Shown: positions 7,931-16,893 of the stretch, piece by piece | Layout of the letters: each line of letters opens with the position of its first letter | How positions within the stretch are numbered: position 1 is the first letter of the stretch | The notes under the pieces: model-generated | What the model was told of the DNA's origin: nothing | The model's database searches: none | What the model saw: only the letters and a program-made list of their open reading frames with translations | Made by a program: the position numbers and the translations under genes | DNA from: Candidatus Alistipes faecigallinarum | Lineage (GTDB): Bacteria > Bacteroidota > Bacteroidia > Bacteroidales > Rikenellaceae | Length of the DNA: 64,000 nucleotides | Assembly: GCA_019115605.1 (NCBI GenBank) | Contig: DXDG01000023.1 | Coordinates: 1-64,000, forward strand | Direction of reading: 5' to 3'

Positions 7931-9919
7931 TCACCTTTTCCGGCCGAACTTCATCTCGTCGAGCAGGTATCCGGCCTCCCCGACACGGTCAATGACGAAG
8001 AGCACGTAGCGGATATCGACGGCGATGTTGCGGCAGATCTCGGGGTCGAAGGCGATGTCGCTCATCGTCGAGCGCCACGTGCGGTCGAAGTTGATGCCCA
8101 CGAGCTCGCCGTCGGCATTGAGCACGGGCGATCCGGAGTTGCCGCCCGTCGTGTGGTTCGAGGCGAGGAAGCAGACCGGCACGGTCCTGCGGCCGTCGAT
8201 CACCGTGCCCCAGCGTCCGTACTCCTTCGAGGCGTAGAGGTCGCGCAGCCGCTGCGGGATGTCGTAGTCGTAGATCTCGGGGTTGTCCTTGGCGATGATG
8301 CCGTCGAGGGTTGTCTGCGGCTTGTGGTACTCGCCGTCGGCATATTCGTATCCGGCGATCGAGCCGTAGGCCACGCGCAGCGTGAGGTTTGCGTCGGGGT
8401 AGAAGGCCCGCTCGCGGTCCCATTCGCGCAGTCCCTTTATATAGGTGGTGTAGAGTTCGTTGAGGCGGCTGCTCGTGAGGTTGCGCAGCGACTTGGTGCC
8501 CAGCAGCCAGGTAACGTGCGAGAGCATTCGTTTGGCATCGCCGCGCAGCGAGGCCATCGAGGTGGTGTCGGCGCCGCTCCAGACCCCTTCGAAGAGCTCG
8601 GCGGCATAGGCCTCGGGCGATCCGCAGCGGGCGACGCCCCGCAGGAACCCGGGCACCTGGTACTGCTCGGGGCAGTAGCGGGCGTAGGCGCCGAAGAGGT
8701 ACTCCCACTGGGCGCGTTCGGCCGCCTCGCTGCGGGCGAAGGCCTCCTCGGCGCGCTCCTTGTCCGTATAGCGCACCGGCAGGGCGTAGAGGGTCTCGGC
8801 GGTGATCTCACGGGCGAAGTAGGGGTCCATGATGCGGGCGTATTCGGCCTTGAGCGCACTGACGACGCCGGCGTATTCGGGTTTGTCCTGCGCCCAGGCG
8901 TCGAAGGCCTCCTCGTAGGCCTGCTTCGAGGCGACGGTGCCGCGGCGCGTGATGCCCAGCACCTCGCCCTGCCATTTCTTCCAGGCGTTGGCGATCGAGG
9001 CCTGCTTCGAGGCGTAGTGGATGCGCAGCGCGGGGTCCGACTGCTGCGCGCGGCGGATGATCGCAAGGCGTCCGTCGCGGATGGCGATCTTCGCCGGATC
9101 GGAGCGCTCGGCGATGTAGCGCACGGCGTCCGAGAGGATGTACTCCTGTGTGTTGCCCGGGAATCCGTAGATCATCGTGAAGTCGCCCTCCTTCACGCCG
9201 CGGGTCGAGATCGTGAAGAACTTTTCGGGCCGGTAGGGAACGTTCTCGGGCGAGTAGGCCGCCGGCTCGTTCTCCTTCGAGGCGTAGATGCGGAAGACGG
9301 AGAAGTCGCCCGTATGGCGGGGCCAGATCCAGTTGTCCGTGTCGCCGCCGAACTTGCCGATCGACGAGGGCGGCGCGGCGACCAGCCGCACGTCGTCGAA
9401 CTGCCGGTAGACGAACAGGAACTGCTGGTTGCCGTAGTACATCTGCTCGACGGAGGCGCGGTATCCCTTGCCTTCGGCCTCGGCCGCACGAATCAACTCC
9501 TCGGCCGTCTCACCGGCGGCCAGGCGGTCGGTAACCTCCTCCATGCGCACCAGAAAGCGGACGTTGAGCCCCTCGTTGGGGAGCTCCTCCTCGCGCGAGC
9601 GGGCCCAGAAGCCGTGGGTGAGGTAGTCGTGCTCGACGGTCGAGTGGCGCTGGATGGCGTCGTAGCCGCAGTGGTGGTTCGTCAGCAGCAGCCCTTCGGC
9701 GGAGACGAGCTCCCCGGTGCAGCCGCCGTCGAAGAGCACGACGGCATCCTTCATCGAGGCCCGGTTGATCGAGTAGATGTCTTCGGCCGTGAGGCGGAAT
9801 CCTTTGGCGCGCATCTCGTCGATGCGTTCGGAGATGAGGCTCGGGAGCCACATGCCCTCGTCAGCCGCGGCGGGCAGCAGGCAGAGGAGGGCGGCAAGAG
9901 TCAGCAGGAAGTGTTTCAT
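7931..9919 (-). CDS. S46-family dipeptidyl-peptidase (DPP11-like)
   Basis: Signal peptide MKHFLLTLAALLCLLPAAADEGMWLPS; LTNHHCGYDAIQ; GGNSGSPVLNADGELVGINFDRTWRSTMSDIAFDPEICRNIAVDIRYVLFVID. Confidence 0.92.
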   Translation of the reverse strand: MKHFLLTLAALLCLLPAAADEGMWLPSLISERIDEMRAKGFRLTAEDIYSINRASMKDAVVLFDGGCTGELVSAEGLLLTNHHCGYDAIQRHSTVEHDYLTHGFWARSREEELPNEGLNVRFLVRMEEVTDRLAAGETAEELIRAAEAEGKGYRASVEQMYYGNQQFLFVYRQFDDVRLVAAPPSSIGKFGGDTDNWIWPRHTGDFSVFRIYASKENEPAAYSPENVPYRPEKFFTISTRGVKEGDFTMIYGFPGNTQEYILSDAVRYIAERSDPAKIAIRDGRLAIIRRAQQSDPALRIHYASKQASIANAWKKWQGEVLGITRRGTVASKQAYEEAFDAWAQDKPEYAGVVSALKAEYARIMDPYFAREITAETLYALPVRYTDKERAEEAFARSEAAERAQWEYLFGAYARYCPEQYQVPGFLRGVARCGSPEAYAAELFEGVWSGADTTSMASLRGDAKRMLSHVTWLLGTKSLRNLTSSRLNELYTTYIKGLREWDRERAFYPDANLTLRVAYGSIAGYEYADGEYHKPQTTLDGIIAKDNPEIYDYDIPQRLRDLYASKEYGRWGTVIDGRRTVPVCFLASNHTTGGNSGSPVLNADGELVGINFDRTWRSTMSDIAFDPEICRNIAVDIRYVLFVIDRVGEAGYLLDEMKFGRKR

Positions 9920-10512
9920 GTGTTCAGGAATTGGTCCAGTTCGACATAGAGTTTCTGTATGGGGAGTCCCATGACGTTGTAGAAGGATCCTTCGATGCGT
10001 TCGATGGCGGCGTATCCGATCCACTCCTGGATGCCGTACGACCCGGCTTTGTCGAAGGGGCGGAACGTATCGACGTAGTAGTCGATCTCCTCCCGCTCGA
10101 GGCGGCGGAACCAGACGGAGGTGTGGGCCGTGAAGGTGTGCATCCGCTCGCGTGTGCGGAACGTTACGCCCGAGACGACCGTGTGGCGGCGTGCGGAGAG
10201 GCGGCCGAGCATCTCCACGGCCTCGTCGCGGCCGCGGGGTTTGCCGAGGACCTCGCCGTCGAGCACCACGACCGTGTCGGCCGTCAGCAGAATGTCCCGT
10301 GCGGCGAGCGGTGCGGGGTAGGCTTCGCTCTTGAGGCGCGAGAGGTAGCCCGGCACCTCCTCGGCAGCCAGCTCCGCGGGGTAGTGCTCTTCGCAGTCGA
10401 ATTTCGGCGCGAGCTCGTAGGGAAGCCCGCAGCCGCTCATCAGCTCCCGGCGGCGCGGCGACTGCGAGGCCAGCAGCAGGCGGTATGGGGCGAGTTTTTC
10501 GTGCAGCAGCAT
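9916..10512 (-). CDS. maf: Maf-family nucleoside triphosphate pyrophosphatase
   Basis: LLLASQSPRRRELMSGCGLPYE N-terminus; LLTADTVVVLDGEVLGKP; DKAGSYGIQ. Confidence 0.93.
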   Translation of the reverse strand: MLLHEKLAPYRLLLASQSPRRRELMSGCGLPYELAPKFDCEEHYPAELAAEEVPGYLSRLKSEAYPAPLAARDILLTADTVVVLDGEVLGKPRGRDEAVEMLGRLSARRHTVVSGVTFRTRERMHTFTAHTSVWFRRLEREEIDYYVDTFRPFDKAGSYGIQEWIGYAAIERIEGSFYNVMGLPIQKLYVELDQFLNT

Positions 10513-10525
10513 GGTATGACGGTTT

Positions 10526-11158
10526 TTAACGGATATCGAAATGGAGCATCTCCACGCCTTCGAGCGTCGCCCGCAGCGTGTCGCCCGGGAGGACGGGACC
10601 CACGCCGGCGGGGGTTCCCGTGAAGAGTAGGTCGCCCGTGCGCAGGGTCATGTACTGCGAGACGGCGGCGATGAGCCGGTCCACCGTGAAGAGCATCTCG
10701 GAGGTGTCGCCCCTCTGGCGGCACTCGCCGTTTACCTCGAGCGTGAAGTGCAGCTTCTGCACGTCGCCGCCCAGCTCCGCGAGGGGCAGGTAGCGCGGCG
10801 GAAGGGCCGCCGAGTAGTCGAAGGCCTTGGCACGCTCCCACGGCAGCCCTGCGGCGATGGCCTCGCGCTGCAGGTCGCGGGCCGTGAAGTCGATGCCGAG
10901 CCCCACCTCGTCGTAGTAGCGGTGGGCGAAGCGCTCGGCGATGGCCCGCCCCACGCGGTTGATCCTTACGATGAGCTCGCACTCGTAGTGCACCTCCTGC
11001 GTGAAGTGCGGGATGTAGAAGGGGTCGTTGTTGCGCAGCATCGCCGTGTCGGGCTTCAGAAACCAGACCGGCTCGGCACCCTCGACGGCAAGGCCCGTCG
11101 CGTGGTGCAGCTCCTCGGCGTGCGCGCGGTAGTTGCGTCCTATGCAGATGATCTTCAT
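10526..11158 (-). CDS. Fumarylacetoacetate hydrolase (FAH) family protein
   Basis: MKIICIGRNYRAHAEELHHA...EPVWFLKPDTA; YECELIVRINRVGRAI; GLGIDFTARDLQ; LLFTGTPAGVGPVLPGD. Confidence 0.92.
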   Translation of the reverse strand: MKIICIGRNYRAHAEELHHATGLAVEGAEPVWFLKPDTAMLRNNDPFYIPHFTQEVHYECELIVRINRVGRAIAERFAHRYYDEVGLGIDFTARDLQREAIAAGLPWERAKAFDYSAALPPRYLPLAELGGDVQKLHFTLEVNGECRQRGDTSEMLFTVDRLIAAVSQYMTLRTGDLLFTGTPAGVGPVLPGDTLRATLEGVEMLHFDIR

Positions 11159-12291
11159 GATGCGTGTGTTTTCAGCTCCTCGACCATGCGGCGGGCGATG
11201 CGCTCGCTGGCGCCCGGACCGCCGATCACGGTGCGCAGCTCCCGGAAGTCGGCCTCCATGCGTGTGCGTTTCGCGCCGCCCGGGAGGATGGCGCGCAGCT
11301 CGCGCTCGGCGCGCGTGATGTCGAGGTCCGACTGCAGGATCTCGGCAACGGCCTCGCGCTGCAGGTTGAGGTTCACGAGCGAGATCCAGCGGCAGCGCAC
11401 GACAAGCGGCATGCAGCGGTATTCGATCGCGGCCAGGCGGTAGACCACCACCTCGGGCGTGCCGAGCAGGGCGGTTTCGAGCGTGGCCGTGCCCGAGGCG
11501 ACGACGGCGGCTTCGGCCGCGGCGATCGTGGCGTAGGTCTCGTCGAAGACGCAGCGCAGCGGACTCTGTCCGATGGCCTGAACGTAGAGCGCAGGGTCGA
11601 TCCACGGAACTCCGGTTACGACGAACTGCTTCTCGGGGAAGCGCTCCGCGAGGCGCGCCATGAGCGGGAGGTTCTTGCGGATCTCCGTGGGGCGGCTGCC
11701 GGCCACCAGGGCGATGATCGGCCGCTCATCGAGCGCATGGCGGCGGCGGAACTCCTCCGGCGAGGGGAGCGACGCCCGCTGCGCCTCAAGGGCATCGACC
11801 AGCGGGTTGCCCTCGAAGATCGGGCGGATGCCGTGCTGCGGGAAGTAGTCGCACTCGAAGGGGAAGATGACGAAGAGCCGGTCGACGTCGCGGCGGATGG
11901 CGCGCAGGCGCCCTTCGCGCGAGGCCCAGACCTTCGGGGCGATGTAGTAGAAGGTGCGGATGCCGTGGACGTGAGCCCAGCGGGCCATCTTCAGGTTGAA
12001 GCCCGGGTAGTCGATCAGAATCAGCACGTCGGGACGCCATGCGGCGACATCTTCGCGGCATTCGCGCATCTGGCGGCGGATGGTCCCCAGGTTGCGGAGC
12101 ACCTGCACCACGCCGAAGAACGACGTCTCGCGGTAGTGTTTGCGCAGGTTGTCCCGCCCGCCTGCCGCGGCCATGCGGTCGCCGCCCCAGAAGCGGAACT
12201 CCGCCCCGGGATCGGCCTTCTTGAGCCCTTCGATCAGGTTGGCGCCGTGCAGGTCGCCCGAAGGCTCCCCGGCGATGAGGTAGTATTTCAT
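11155..12291 (-). CDS. lpxB: Lipid-A-disaccharide synthase
   Basis: MKYYLIAGEPSGDLHGANLIEGLK; VLILIDYPGFNLKMARW; YYIAPKVWAS. Confidence 0.96.
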   Translation of the reverse strand: MKYYLIAGEPSGDLHGANLIEGLKKADPGAEFRFWGGDRMAAAGGRDNLRKHYRETSFFGVVQVLRNLGTIRRQMRECREDVAAWRPDVLILIDYPGFNLKMARWAHVHGIRTFYYIAPKVWASREGRLRAIRRDVDRLFVIFPFECDYFPQHGIRPIFEGNPLVDALEAQRASLPSPEEFRRRHALDERPIIALVAGSRPTEIRKNLPLMARLAERFPEKQFVVTGVPWIDPALYVQAIGQSPLRCVFDETYATIAAAEAAVVASGTATLETALLGTPEVVVYRLAAIEYRCMPLVVRCRWISLVNLNLQREAVAEILQSDLDITRAERELRAILPGGAKRTRMEADFRELRTVIGGPGASERIARRMVEELKTHAS

Positions 12292-12328
12292 GTGCGGAAC
12301 GTTTTTCGCGGATTTCGGCAGCCTCGGA

Positions 12329-13006
12329 TCACTCTTCGAGCAGGTCGGGGCGCAGGCGCCGGGTGCGTTCGAGGGACTGTTCGTCCTGCCACTTCTCGAT
12401 CTGGGCGAAGTTGCCCGAGAGCAGCACGTCGGGAACCCGCCAGCCGCGGAACTCCGCGGGCCGCGTGTAGACGGGCGGCGCCAGCAGGTTGTCCTGGAAC
12501 GAGTCCGTCAGGGCCGAGGCCTCGTCGCCGATCGCCCCCGGGATGAGCCGCACGACCGAGTCGGCGATGATGCAGGCCGCCAGCTCGCCTCCGGTGAGCA
12601 CATAGTCGCCGATCGAGATCTCGCGCGTTACGAGGTGCTCGCGGATGCGGTGGTCGATCCCCTTGTAGTGGCCGCAGAGGATGATGAGGTTTTCGAGCGT
12701 CGAGAGGCGGTTGGCCTCGTGCTGGTCGTAGCGGATGCCGTCGGGCGAGGTGTAGATGATCTCGTCGTACGGACGCTCGCTCTGGAGCTTCTCGACGAGC
12801 TCGAAGACCGGCTCGCACTTCATGACCATGCCGGCTTCACCCCCGAAGGGGTAGTCGTCCGTGGTCTTGCGGCGGTCGTGTGCGTAGTCGTGGAGGTTGT
12901 GGATGACAATCTCCACGAAGCCCTTCTCCTGCGCCCGCTTGAGGATCGACTCGTTGAGCGGCGAGGTCAGCAGGTCCGGAACCGAGGATATGATGTCAAT
13001 GCGCAT
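12329..13006 (-). CDS. trmD: tRNA (guanine-N1)-methyltransferase TrmD
   Basis: [74 protein letters not shown]. Confidence 0.96.
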   Translation of the reverse strand: MRIDIISSVPDLLTSPLNESILKRAQEKGFVEIVIHNLHDYAHDRRKTTDDYPFGGEAGMVMKCEPVFELVEKLQSERPYDEIIYTSPDGIRYDQHEANRLSTLENLIILCGHYKGIDHRIREHLVTREISIGDYVLTGGELAACIIADSVVRLIPGAIGDEASALTDSFQDNLLAPPVYTRPAEFRGWRVPDVLLSGNFAQIEKWQDEQSLERTRRLRPDLLEE

Positions 13007-13727
13007 GTCTGAAGATGATGTCTTTGGTCGTGTCGGGCGTCAGCGGCACCTCGCGCCCCTCCTTGAGCGTGTAGCCCGCATAGCCCATTGCGGTGAAGAG
13101 GCCGATGATCTGCGGACGGTTCGCGCCGCCCGTCTCGATGAGCACCGTGGGGTGGAAGCGTTCGAGGAGCGGCTGCATCTCCCGCATGACCACCACCTCG
13201 TAGCCCTCGATGTCGCACTTGATGAAGTCGAGCCGTCCGAGCGCGGCGAAGAGCTCGCTGCCGCGGCGCATCGTCGCCGTGAAGACCGTTCCGGCCGGCC
13301 GGCCGCTGTCGTTCACGAAGTTCTGCCCCGTGCCGAAGTAGCCCGTCTCGCGTGCCGAGTCGTTGCCCATGACCACGGGGCGCGACTCGGTGCCGAGGGC
13401 GTAGGGGAGGATTTCGGTGTTGATGCAGCGGCGCAGATTGCGGCTCAGCACCTTGCGGATCGGGGCCACGGGCTCCACGGCATAGACCCGCCCCTCGGGA
13501 CCCGCCAGTCGGGAGATCGTCCGGGCGTAGTAGCCGAGGTTGGCGCCGATGTCGATGCAGACGTCGCCCGGGCGGACGAGCTGCGGCAGGTGGTAGACAT
13601 ACTCCGTGGCCGCGTCGCGGCGTCCGATGCCGAGCCGCTGCCAGAGGAAGAACATCCGGCTCACGACGCGCAGGTAGCCCTCGAGCGGGAGCGTGCGGTA
13701 GAGGATGCGGTGGACGAGTGCTTTCAT
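12996..13727 (-). CDS. FkbM-family methyltransferase
   Basis: SAM-binding [48 protein letters not shown]; start [14 protein letters not shown] within a longer ORF. Confidence 0.85.
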   Translation of the reverse strand: MKALVHRILYRTLPLEGYLRVVSRMFFLWQRLGIGRRDAATEYVYHLPQLVRPGDVCIDIGANLGYYARTISRLAGPEGRVYAVEPVAPIRKVLSRNLRRCINTEILPYALGTESRPVVMGNDSARETGYFGTGQNFVNDSGRPAGTVFTATMRRGSELFAALGRLDFIKCDIEGYEVVVMREMQPLLERFHPTVLIETGGANRPQIIGLFTAMGYAGYTLKEGREVPLTPDTTKDIIFRHAH

Positions 13728-14395
13728 CGCTCGCGGTAGTTCACCTCCCCGTTGAGCACCTCGACGATGAAGGGGTTGTAGAGCGTCTCGTGGCCGAGCG
13801 TCGTCTCGGGGCCGTGGCCCGGGTAGACGTGCACCTCGTCGCCCAGCGGGAGGATCACGTCGAGAATCGAGCGCATGATCCACGAATAGTCGCCGCCCGG
13901 GAGGTCCGTGCGGCCGATCGACTCGCGGAAGAGCGTGTCGCCCGTGAAGAGCGCCTTCGACTGCGGCTCGTAGAAGGCCACATGGCCCGGCGTATGGCCC
14001 GGCGTGCGGAGGATGCGCAGCGCGGTCCGTCCGAAGCGGATCTCCTCTTCGGCATCCAGGTCGCGGTCGATGGGGGGCATCGTGCCGATCTTCACGCCGA
14101 AGACCGCGCCGCTCGTCGCGGCGTTCTCCAGCAGGAAGCGGTCCTTGCCCGAGAGGGCGAAGGGGATGCCGTAACGCTGGCGAAGGTGCTCGACGCCCAT
14201 CGTGTGGTCGAAATGTCCGTGGGTGTTGGCCGCCAGGACGGGCTTCAGCCCCTCCTGGGCGATGAAGTTGTCCAGCGCGGCGTCCTCGCGCGGCGAGGAG
14301 TTGCCGGCGTCGATGATGACGCATTCGCGCGTGTCGTCCCAGACGACATAGGTGTTCTCCTGAATCGGATTGAAGGGCAGACAGGCTATTTTCAT
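13724..14395 (-). CDS. MBL-fold metallo-hydrolase (glyoxalase II-like)
   Basis: NTHGHFDHTMGVEHL; TPGHTPGHVAFYEP; LFTGDTLFRESIGRTDLPGGD. Confidence 0.93.
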   Translation of the reverse strand: MKIACLPFNPIQENTYVVWDDTRECVIIDAGNSSPREDAALDNFIAQEGLKPVLAANTHGHFDHTMGVEHLRQRYGIPFALSGKDRFLLENAATSGAVFGVKIGTMPPIDRDLDAEEEIRFGRTALRILRTPGHTPGHVAFYEPQSKALFTGDTLFRESIGRTDLPGGDYSWIMRSILDVILPLGDEVHVYPGHGPETTLGHETLYNPFIVEVLNGEVNYRER

Positions 14396-14420
14396 GGTGT
14401 CGCTTGCATGGTAATTTTTA

Positions 14421-14428
14421 CAAAGGTA
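14421..14428 (-). promoter_or_regulatory. -7 element TACCTTTG for the MBL-fold gene/operon
   Basis: caaaggta on + = TACCTTTG on -, 25 nt before the 14395 start. Confidence 0.5.
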
Positions 14429-14456
14429 GTGTTTTTTGCGGGAATTTGCCTACCTT

Positions 14457-14464
14457 TATCTTTG
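14457..14464 (+). promoter_or_regulatory. -7 element TATCTTTG for the alpha/beta hydrolase gene
   Basis: TATCTTTG, 16 nt before ATG 14481. Confidence 0.5.
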
Positions 14465-14480
14465 CAAAAGATTCGGAACC

Positions 14481-15308
14481 ATGAAACGACTTCTCTGGCT
14501 GCTGGCCGTGCAGCTGCTCTTCACCACGGCCCTTCGGGCACAGGACGGCGCCTGCCGCATCGTGCGGGATATCGCCTACCGCGAGGCTGCGGGCGACGGA
14601 TACATCGACTCGCTCTGCCGGCTGGATCTCTGCTGTCCGACCGGCGGGCAGGGCTTCCCGACCGTCATCTGGTTTCACGGCGGAGGACTCGAAGGAGGCC
14701 GGCGCGAGATTCCCGAGGCGCTGTGCGGCAAGGGCTTTGCCGTCGTGGGCGTGGAGTACCGGCTGGTGCCGCGCGTGAAGGTTGCCGACTGTGTGGCCGA
14801 TGCGGCGGCCGCGGCGGCATGGGTTGTGGAGCATATTGCCGATTACGGCGGTGATCCGCGGCTGATCTTCGTGGCGGGCCACTCGGCCGGCGGGTATCTC
14901 ACCTCGATGATCGGACTCGACAAGCGCTGGCTGGCCCCCTACGGCATCGACCCCGACGAGGCCTTTGCGGCGCTGATCCCCTACAGCGGCCAGGCGGTTA
15001 CGCATTTCGCCCGGCGGCGCGAGCTGGGGCTGCCCGATACGCAGCCGCTGGTCGACGACATGGCGCCGCTGTACCATGTGCGCCCCGATGCGCCGCCGAT
15101 GCTCATCCTCTCGGGCGACCGCGAGCTGGAGATGCTGGGCCGTTACGAGGAGAACGCCTATTTCTGGCGCATGATGCGCATAGCGGGACATCCCGACGTA
15201 CGGATCCGCGAGTTCGACGGCTTCGACCACGGCAACATGCCCGAGGCGGGCCACTACGTGGCGGTGCGGTACATCCGTGAGCGGGTGAAGGCGCTGCAGG
15301 GGCGGTAG
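14481..15308 (+). CDS. Secreted alpha/beta hydrolase (esterase/lipase family)
   Basis: Signal peptide MKRLLWLLAVQLLFTTALRAQD; WFHGGGLEGG oxyanion motif; VAGHSAGGYL nucleophile elbow; FDHGNM His. Confidence 0.9.
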   Translation: MKRLLWLLAVQLLFTTALRAQDGACRIVRDIAYREAAGDGYIDSLCRLDLCCPTGGQGFPTVIWFHGGGLEGGRREIPEALCGKGFAVVGVEYRLVPRVKVADCVADAAAAAAWVVEHIADYGGDPRLIFVAGHSAGGYLTSMIGLDKRWLAPYGIDPDEAFAALIPYSGQAVTHFARRRELGLPDTQPLVDDMAPLYHVRPDAPPMLILSGDRELEMLGRYEENAYFWRMMRIAGHPDVRIREFDGFDHGNMPEAGHYVAVRYIRERVKALQGR

Positions 15309-15327
15309 GCGGGAGCCGGAAAAACGA

Positions 15328-15359
15328 ACGATCCCGGACGGTTTCTCGTCCGGGATCGT
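15328..15359. terminator. Bidirectional intrinsic terminator between convergent genes
   Basis: 13-bp perfect stem acgatcccggacg / cgtccgggatcgt, flanked by A-rich (left) and T-rich (right) tracts. Confidence 0.8.
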
Positions 15360-15395
15360 CCATTTTGTCTTTCGGGATATCCGGAAACGGGCCGG

Positions 15396-16379
15396 CTATT
15401 CGGCGGCCTGTTCGACGATGAACTCCTCGCCGCCGTTCTCCTCGTCGCGGACGACGATGCTGCCGTCGGCGTTGATGAAGTAGAAGGAGAGCTCCTCGAT
15501 CACGGCATCGGCCGGAAGGTTGAAGAAATCCTTCGGGTAGATGTACTTCTCGAAGCGTGAGCCGAGCGGCGACATGCGGTTCTTGTCGCCGGCCGTGGTA
15601 ACCTCGGTGCGCTGGCCTCCGTCGTGGACGGCCGTGCCGCAGAGATAGACCTCCGAAGCGCCTTTCAGGTCGGTGCCTCCGGGCGAGAAGGTGATCGAGA
15701 AGATGTCGCCGTAGCGGAATACCGAGGGGGCAGTGGTGAAGACCTGCTCGTAGGTCTCGAAGGGCTTGAAGGCCTCGGCAAAGCGCTGATCGTCGCGCTG
15801 CAGTCCGTAGGTGTCGTAGCAGTAGGAGTAGCCCAGCTCGCAGGAGACGGGCGTGGCGCCGGTCGTGAAGCTGATCTTCACGTTGGCATGGACGTTGGGG
15901 AGTTTCTGCTCGACGCCGTCCACGGTCTTCTTGTCCCAGATGTCGAAGATGGTCGAGGAACGCCATACGATCCACTCCATCTCGACGCTGCCGTCGTTGC
16001 CGCCCATGCCGATGACGGAGGCGAAGGAGGCGCTCCACGCCATGCCGTTCTTGGGGTCGGTCTCCGTGTCGGGCATCGGCGTGAGGGTCTCGTTCACGAT
16101 CTCCGAATGGCCCTGGTTGGCGTAGTCGGTGGTCGTAAGCAGCAGTGTGGCGTTTTCCTTGAGGTTCCAGGCCTTCGGGGCGAGCATGGCGAAGACGAGG
16201 CGTCCCTCGCCGTTCGTCTCGGGGGCGACGCGCAGCTGTGCCGTGATCTCGACCTCCGAATCGACCAGGGCCGATTCGGGCTGGATGATGTTGTCGAAGA
16301 AGAGGCACGATACGACGAGCAGCGGCAGCGCGGTGACGAGCAGGCAGAAGAAGATTCTATTTTTGAGCGATGATTTCAT
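15396..16379 (-). CDS. PUL-tail lipoprotein, DUF4961-like
   Basis: Lipobox LPLLVVSC; VFAMLAPKAWNLKENATLLLTT and YLCGTAVHDGGQRTEV resemble DUF4961 proteins (recalled, not searched). Confidence 0.7.
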   Translation of the reverse strand: MKSSLKNRIFFCLLVTALPLLVVSCLFFDNIIQPESALVDSEVEITAQLRVAPETNGEGRLVFAMLAPKAWNLKENATLLLTTTDYANQGHSEIVNETLTPMPDTETDPKNGMAWSASFASVIGMGGNDGSVEMEWIVWRSSTIFDIWDKKTVDGVEQKLPNVHANVKISFTTGATPVSCELGYSYCYDTYGLQRDDQRFAEAFKPFETYEQVFTTAPSVFRYGDIFSITFSPGGTDLKGASEVYLCGTAVHDGGQRTEVTTAGDKNRMSPLGSRFEKYIYPKDFFNLPADAVIEELSFYFINADGSIVVRDEENGGEEFIVEQAAE

Positions 16380-16391
16380 GGTCGGCAGGGA

Positions 16392-16886
16392 TTAGAGTTT
16401 CGTGTATTTGTACTTGTAGCTCAACAGCTTGCTGTCGAGCTGGAATTCGGTGGTGAAGCCGTCCTTCTCGAAGGTGGCGATGACCGTGTCGGTGTCGCGG
16501 ATGCGGAGCACGTTGGGAATGACGCTGTGGTCCAGGTCGCACTGGATCTTGCCCTCGGGCAGCGCCTCGGTGAAGGGCAGGAAGGGCACTTCGCCGTTGT
16601 CGAATTCGACGACGGCACCCGTCGCCGAGACGCTCACCGTCATGCGCACCGAGGCGAAGAAGTCGAATTTGCCGTAGAGATCCACGCCGTTGGGATTCTC
16701 GGGCGAGCATTGCAGCACCTGATTCAGGCGGTAGGTGTTCGTGACGGCGTCGGGATCTTCACCCTCGGTGGGGGTGTCGGCCTTCTCCTCCTCGTAGGGG
16801 ATGTAGGGAAGCGTCGTCTCGTCGTCGCATGCGGTCGATGTTCCGAGCAGGCACGCGGCGAAAAGCAGGAAAGCGTATTTTCTCAT
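16392..16886 (-). CDS. Small PUL-tail lipoprotein, function unknown
   Basis: MRKYAFLLFAACLLGTSTACDDETTLPY signal/lipobox; in line with the PUL operon. Start at 16886 or 16892. Confidence 0.7.
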   Translation of the reverse strand: MRKYAFLLFAACLLGTSTACDDETTLPYIPYEEEKADTPTEGEDPDAVTNTYRLNQVLQCSPENPNGVDLYGKFDFFASVRMTVSVSATGAVVEFDNGEVPFLPFTEALPEGKIQCDLDHSVIPNVLRIRDTDTVIATFEKDGFTTEFQLDSKLLSYKYKYTKL

Positions 16887-16893
16887 GTTCATA

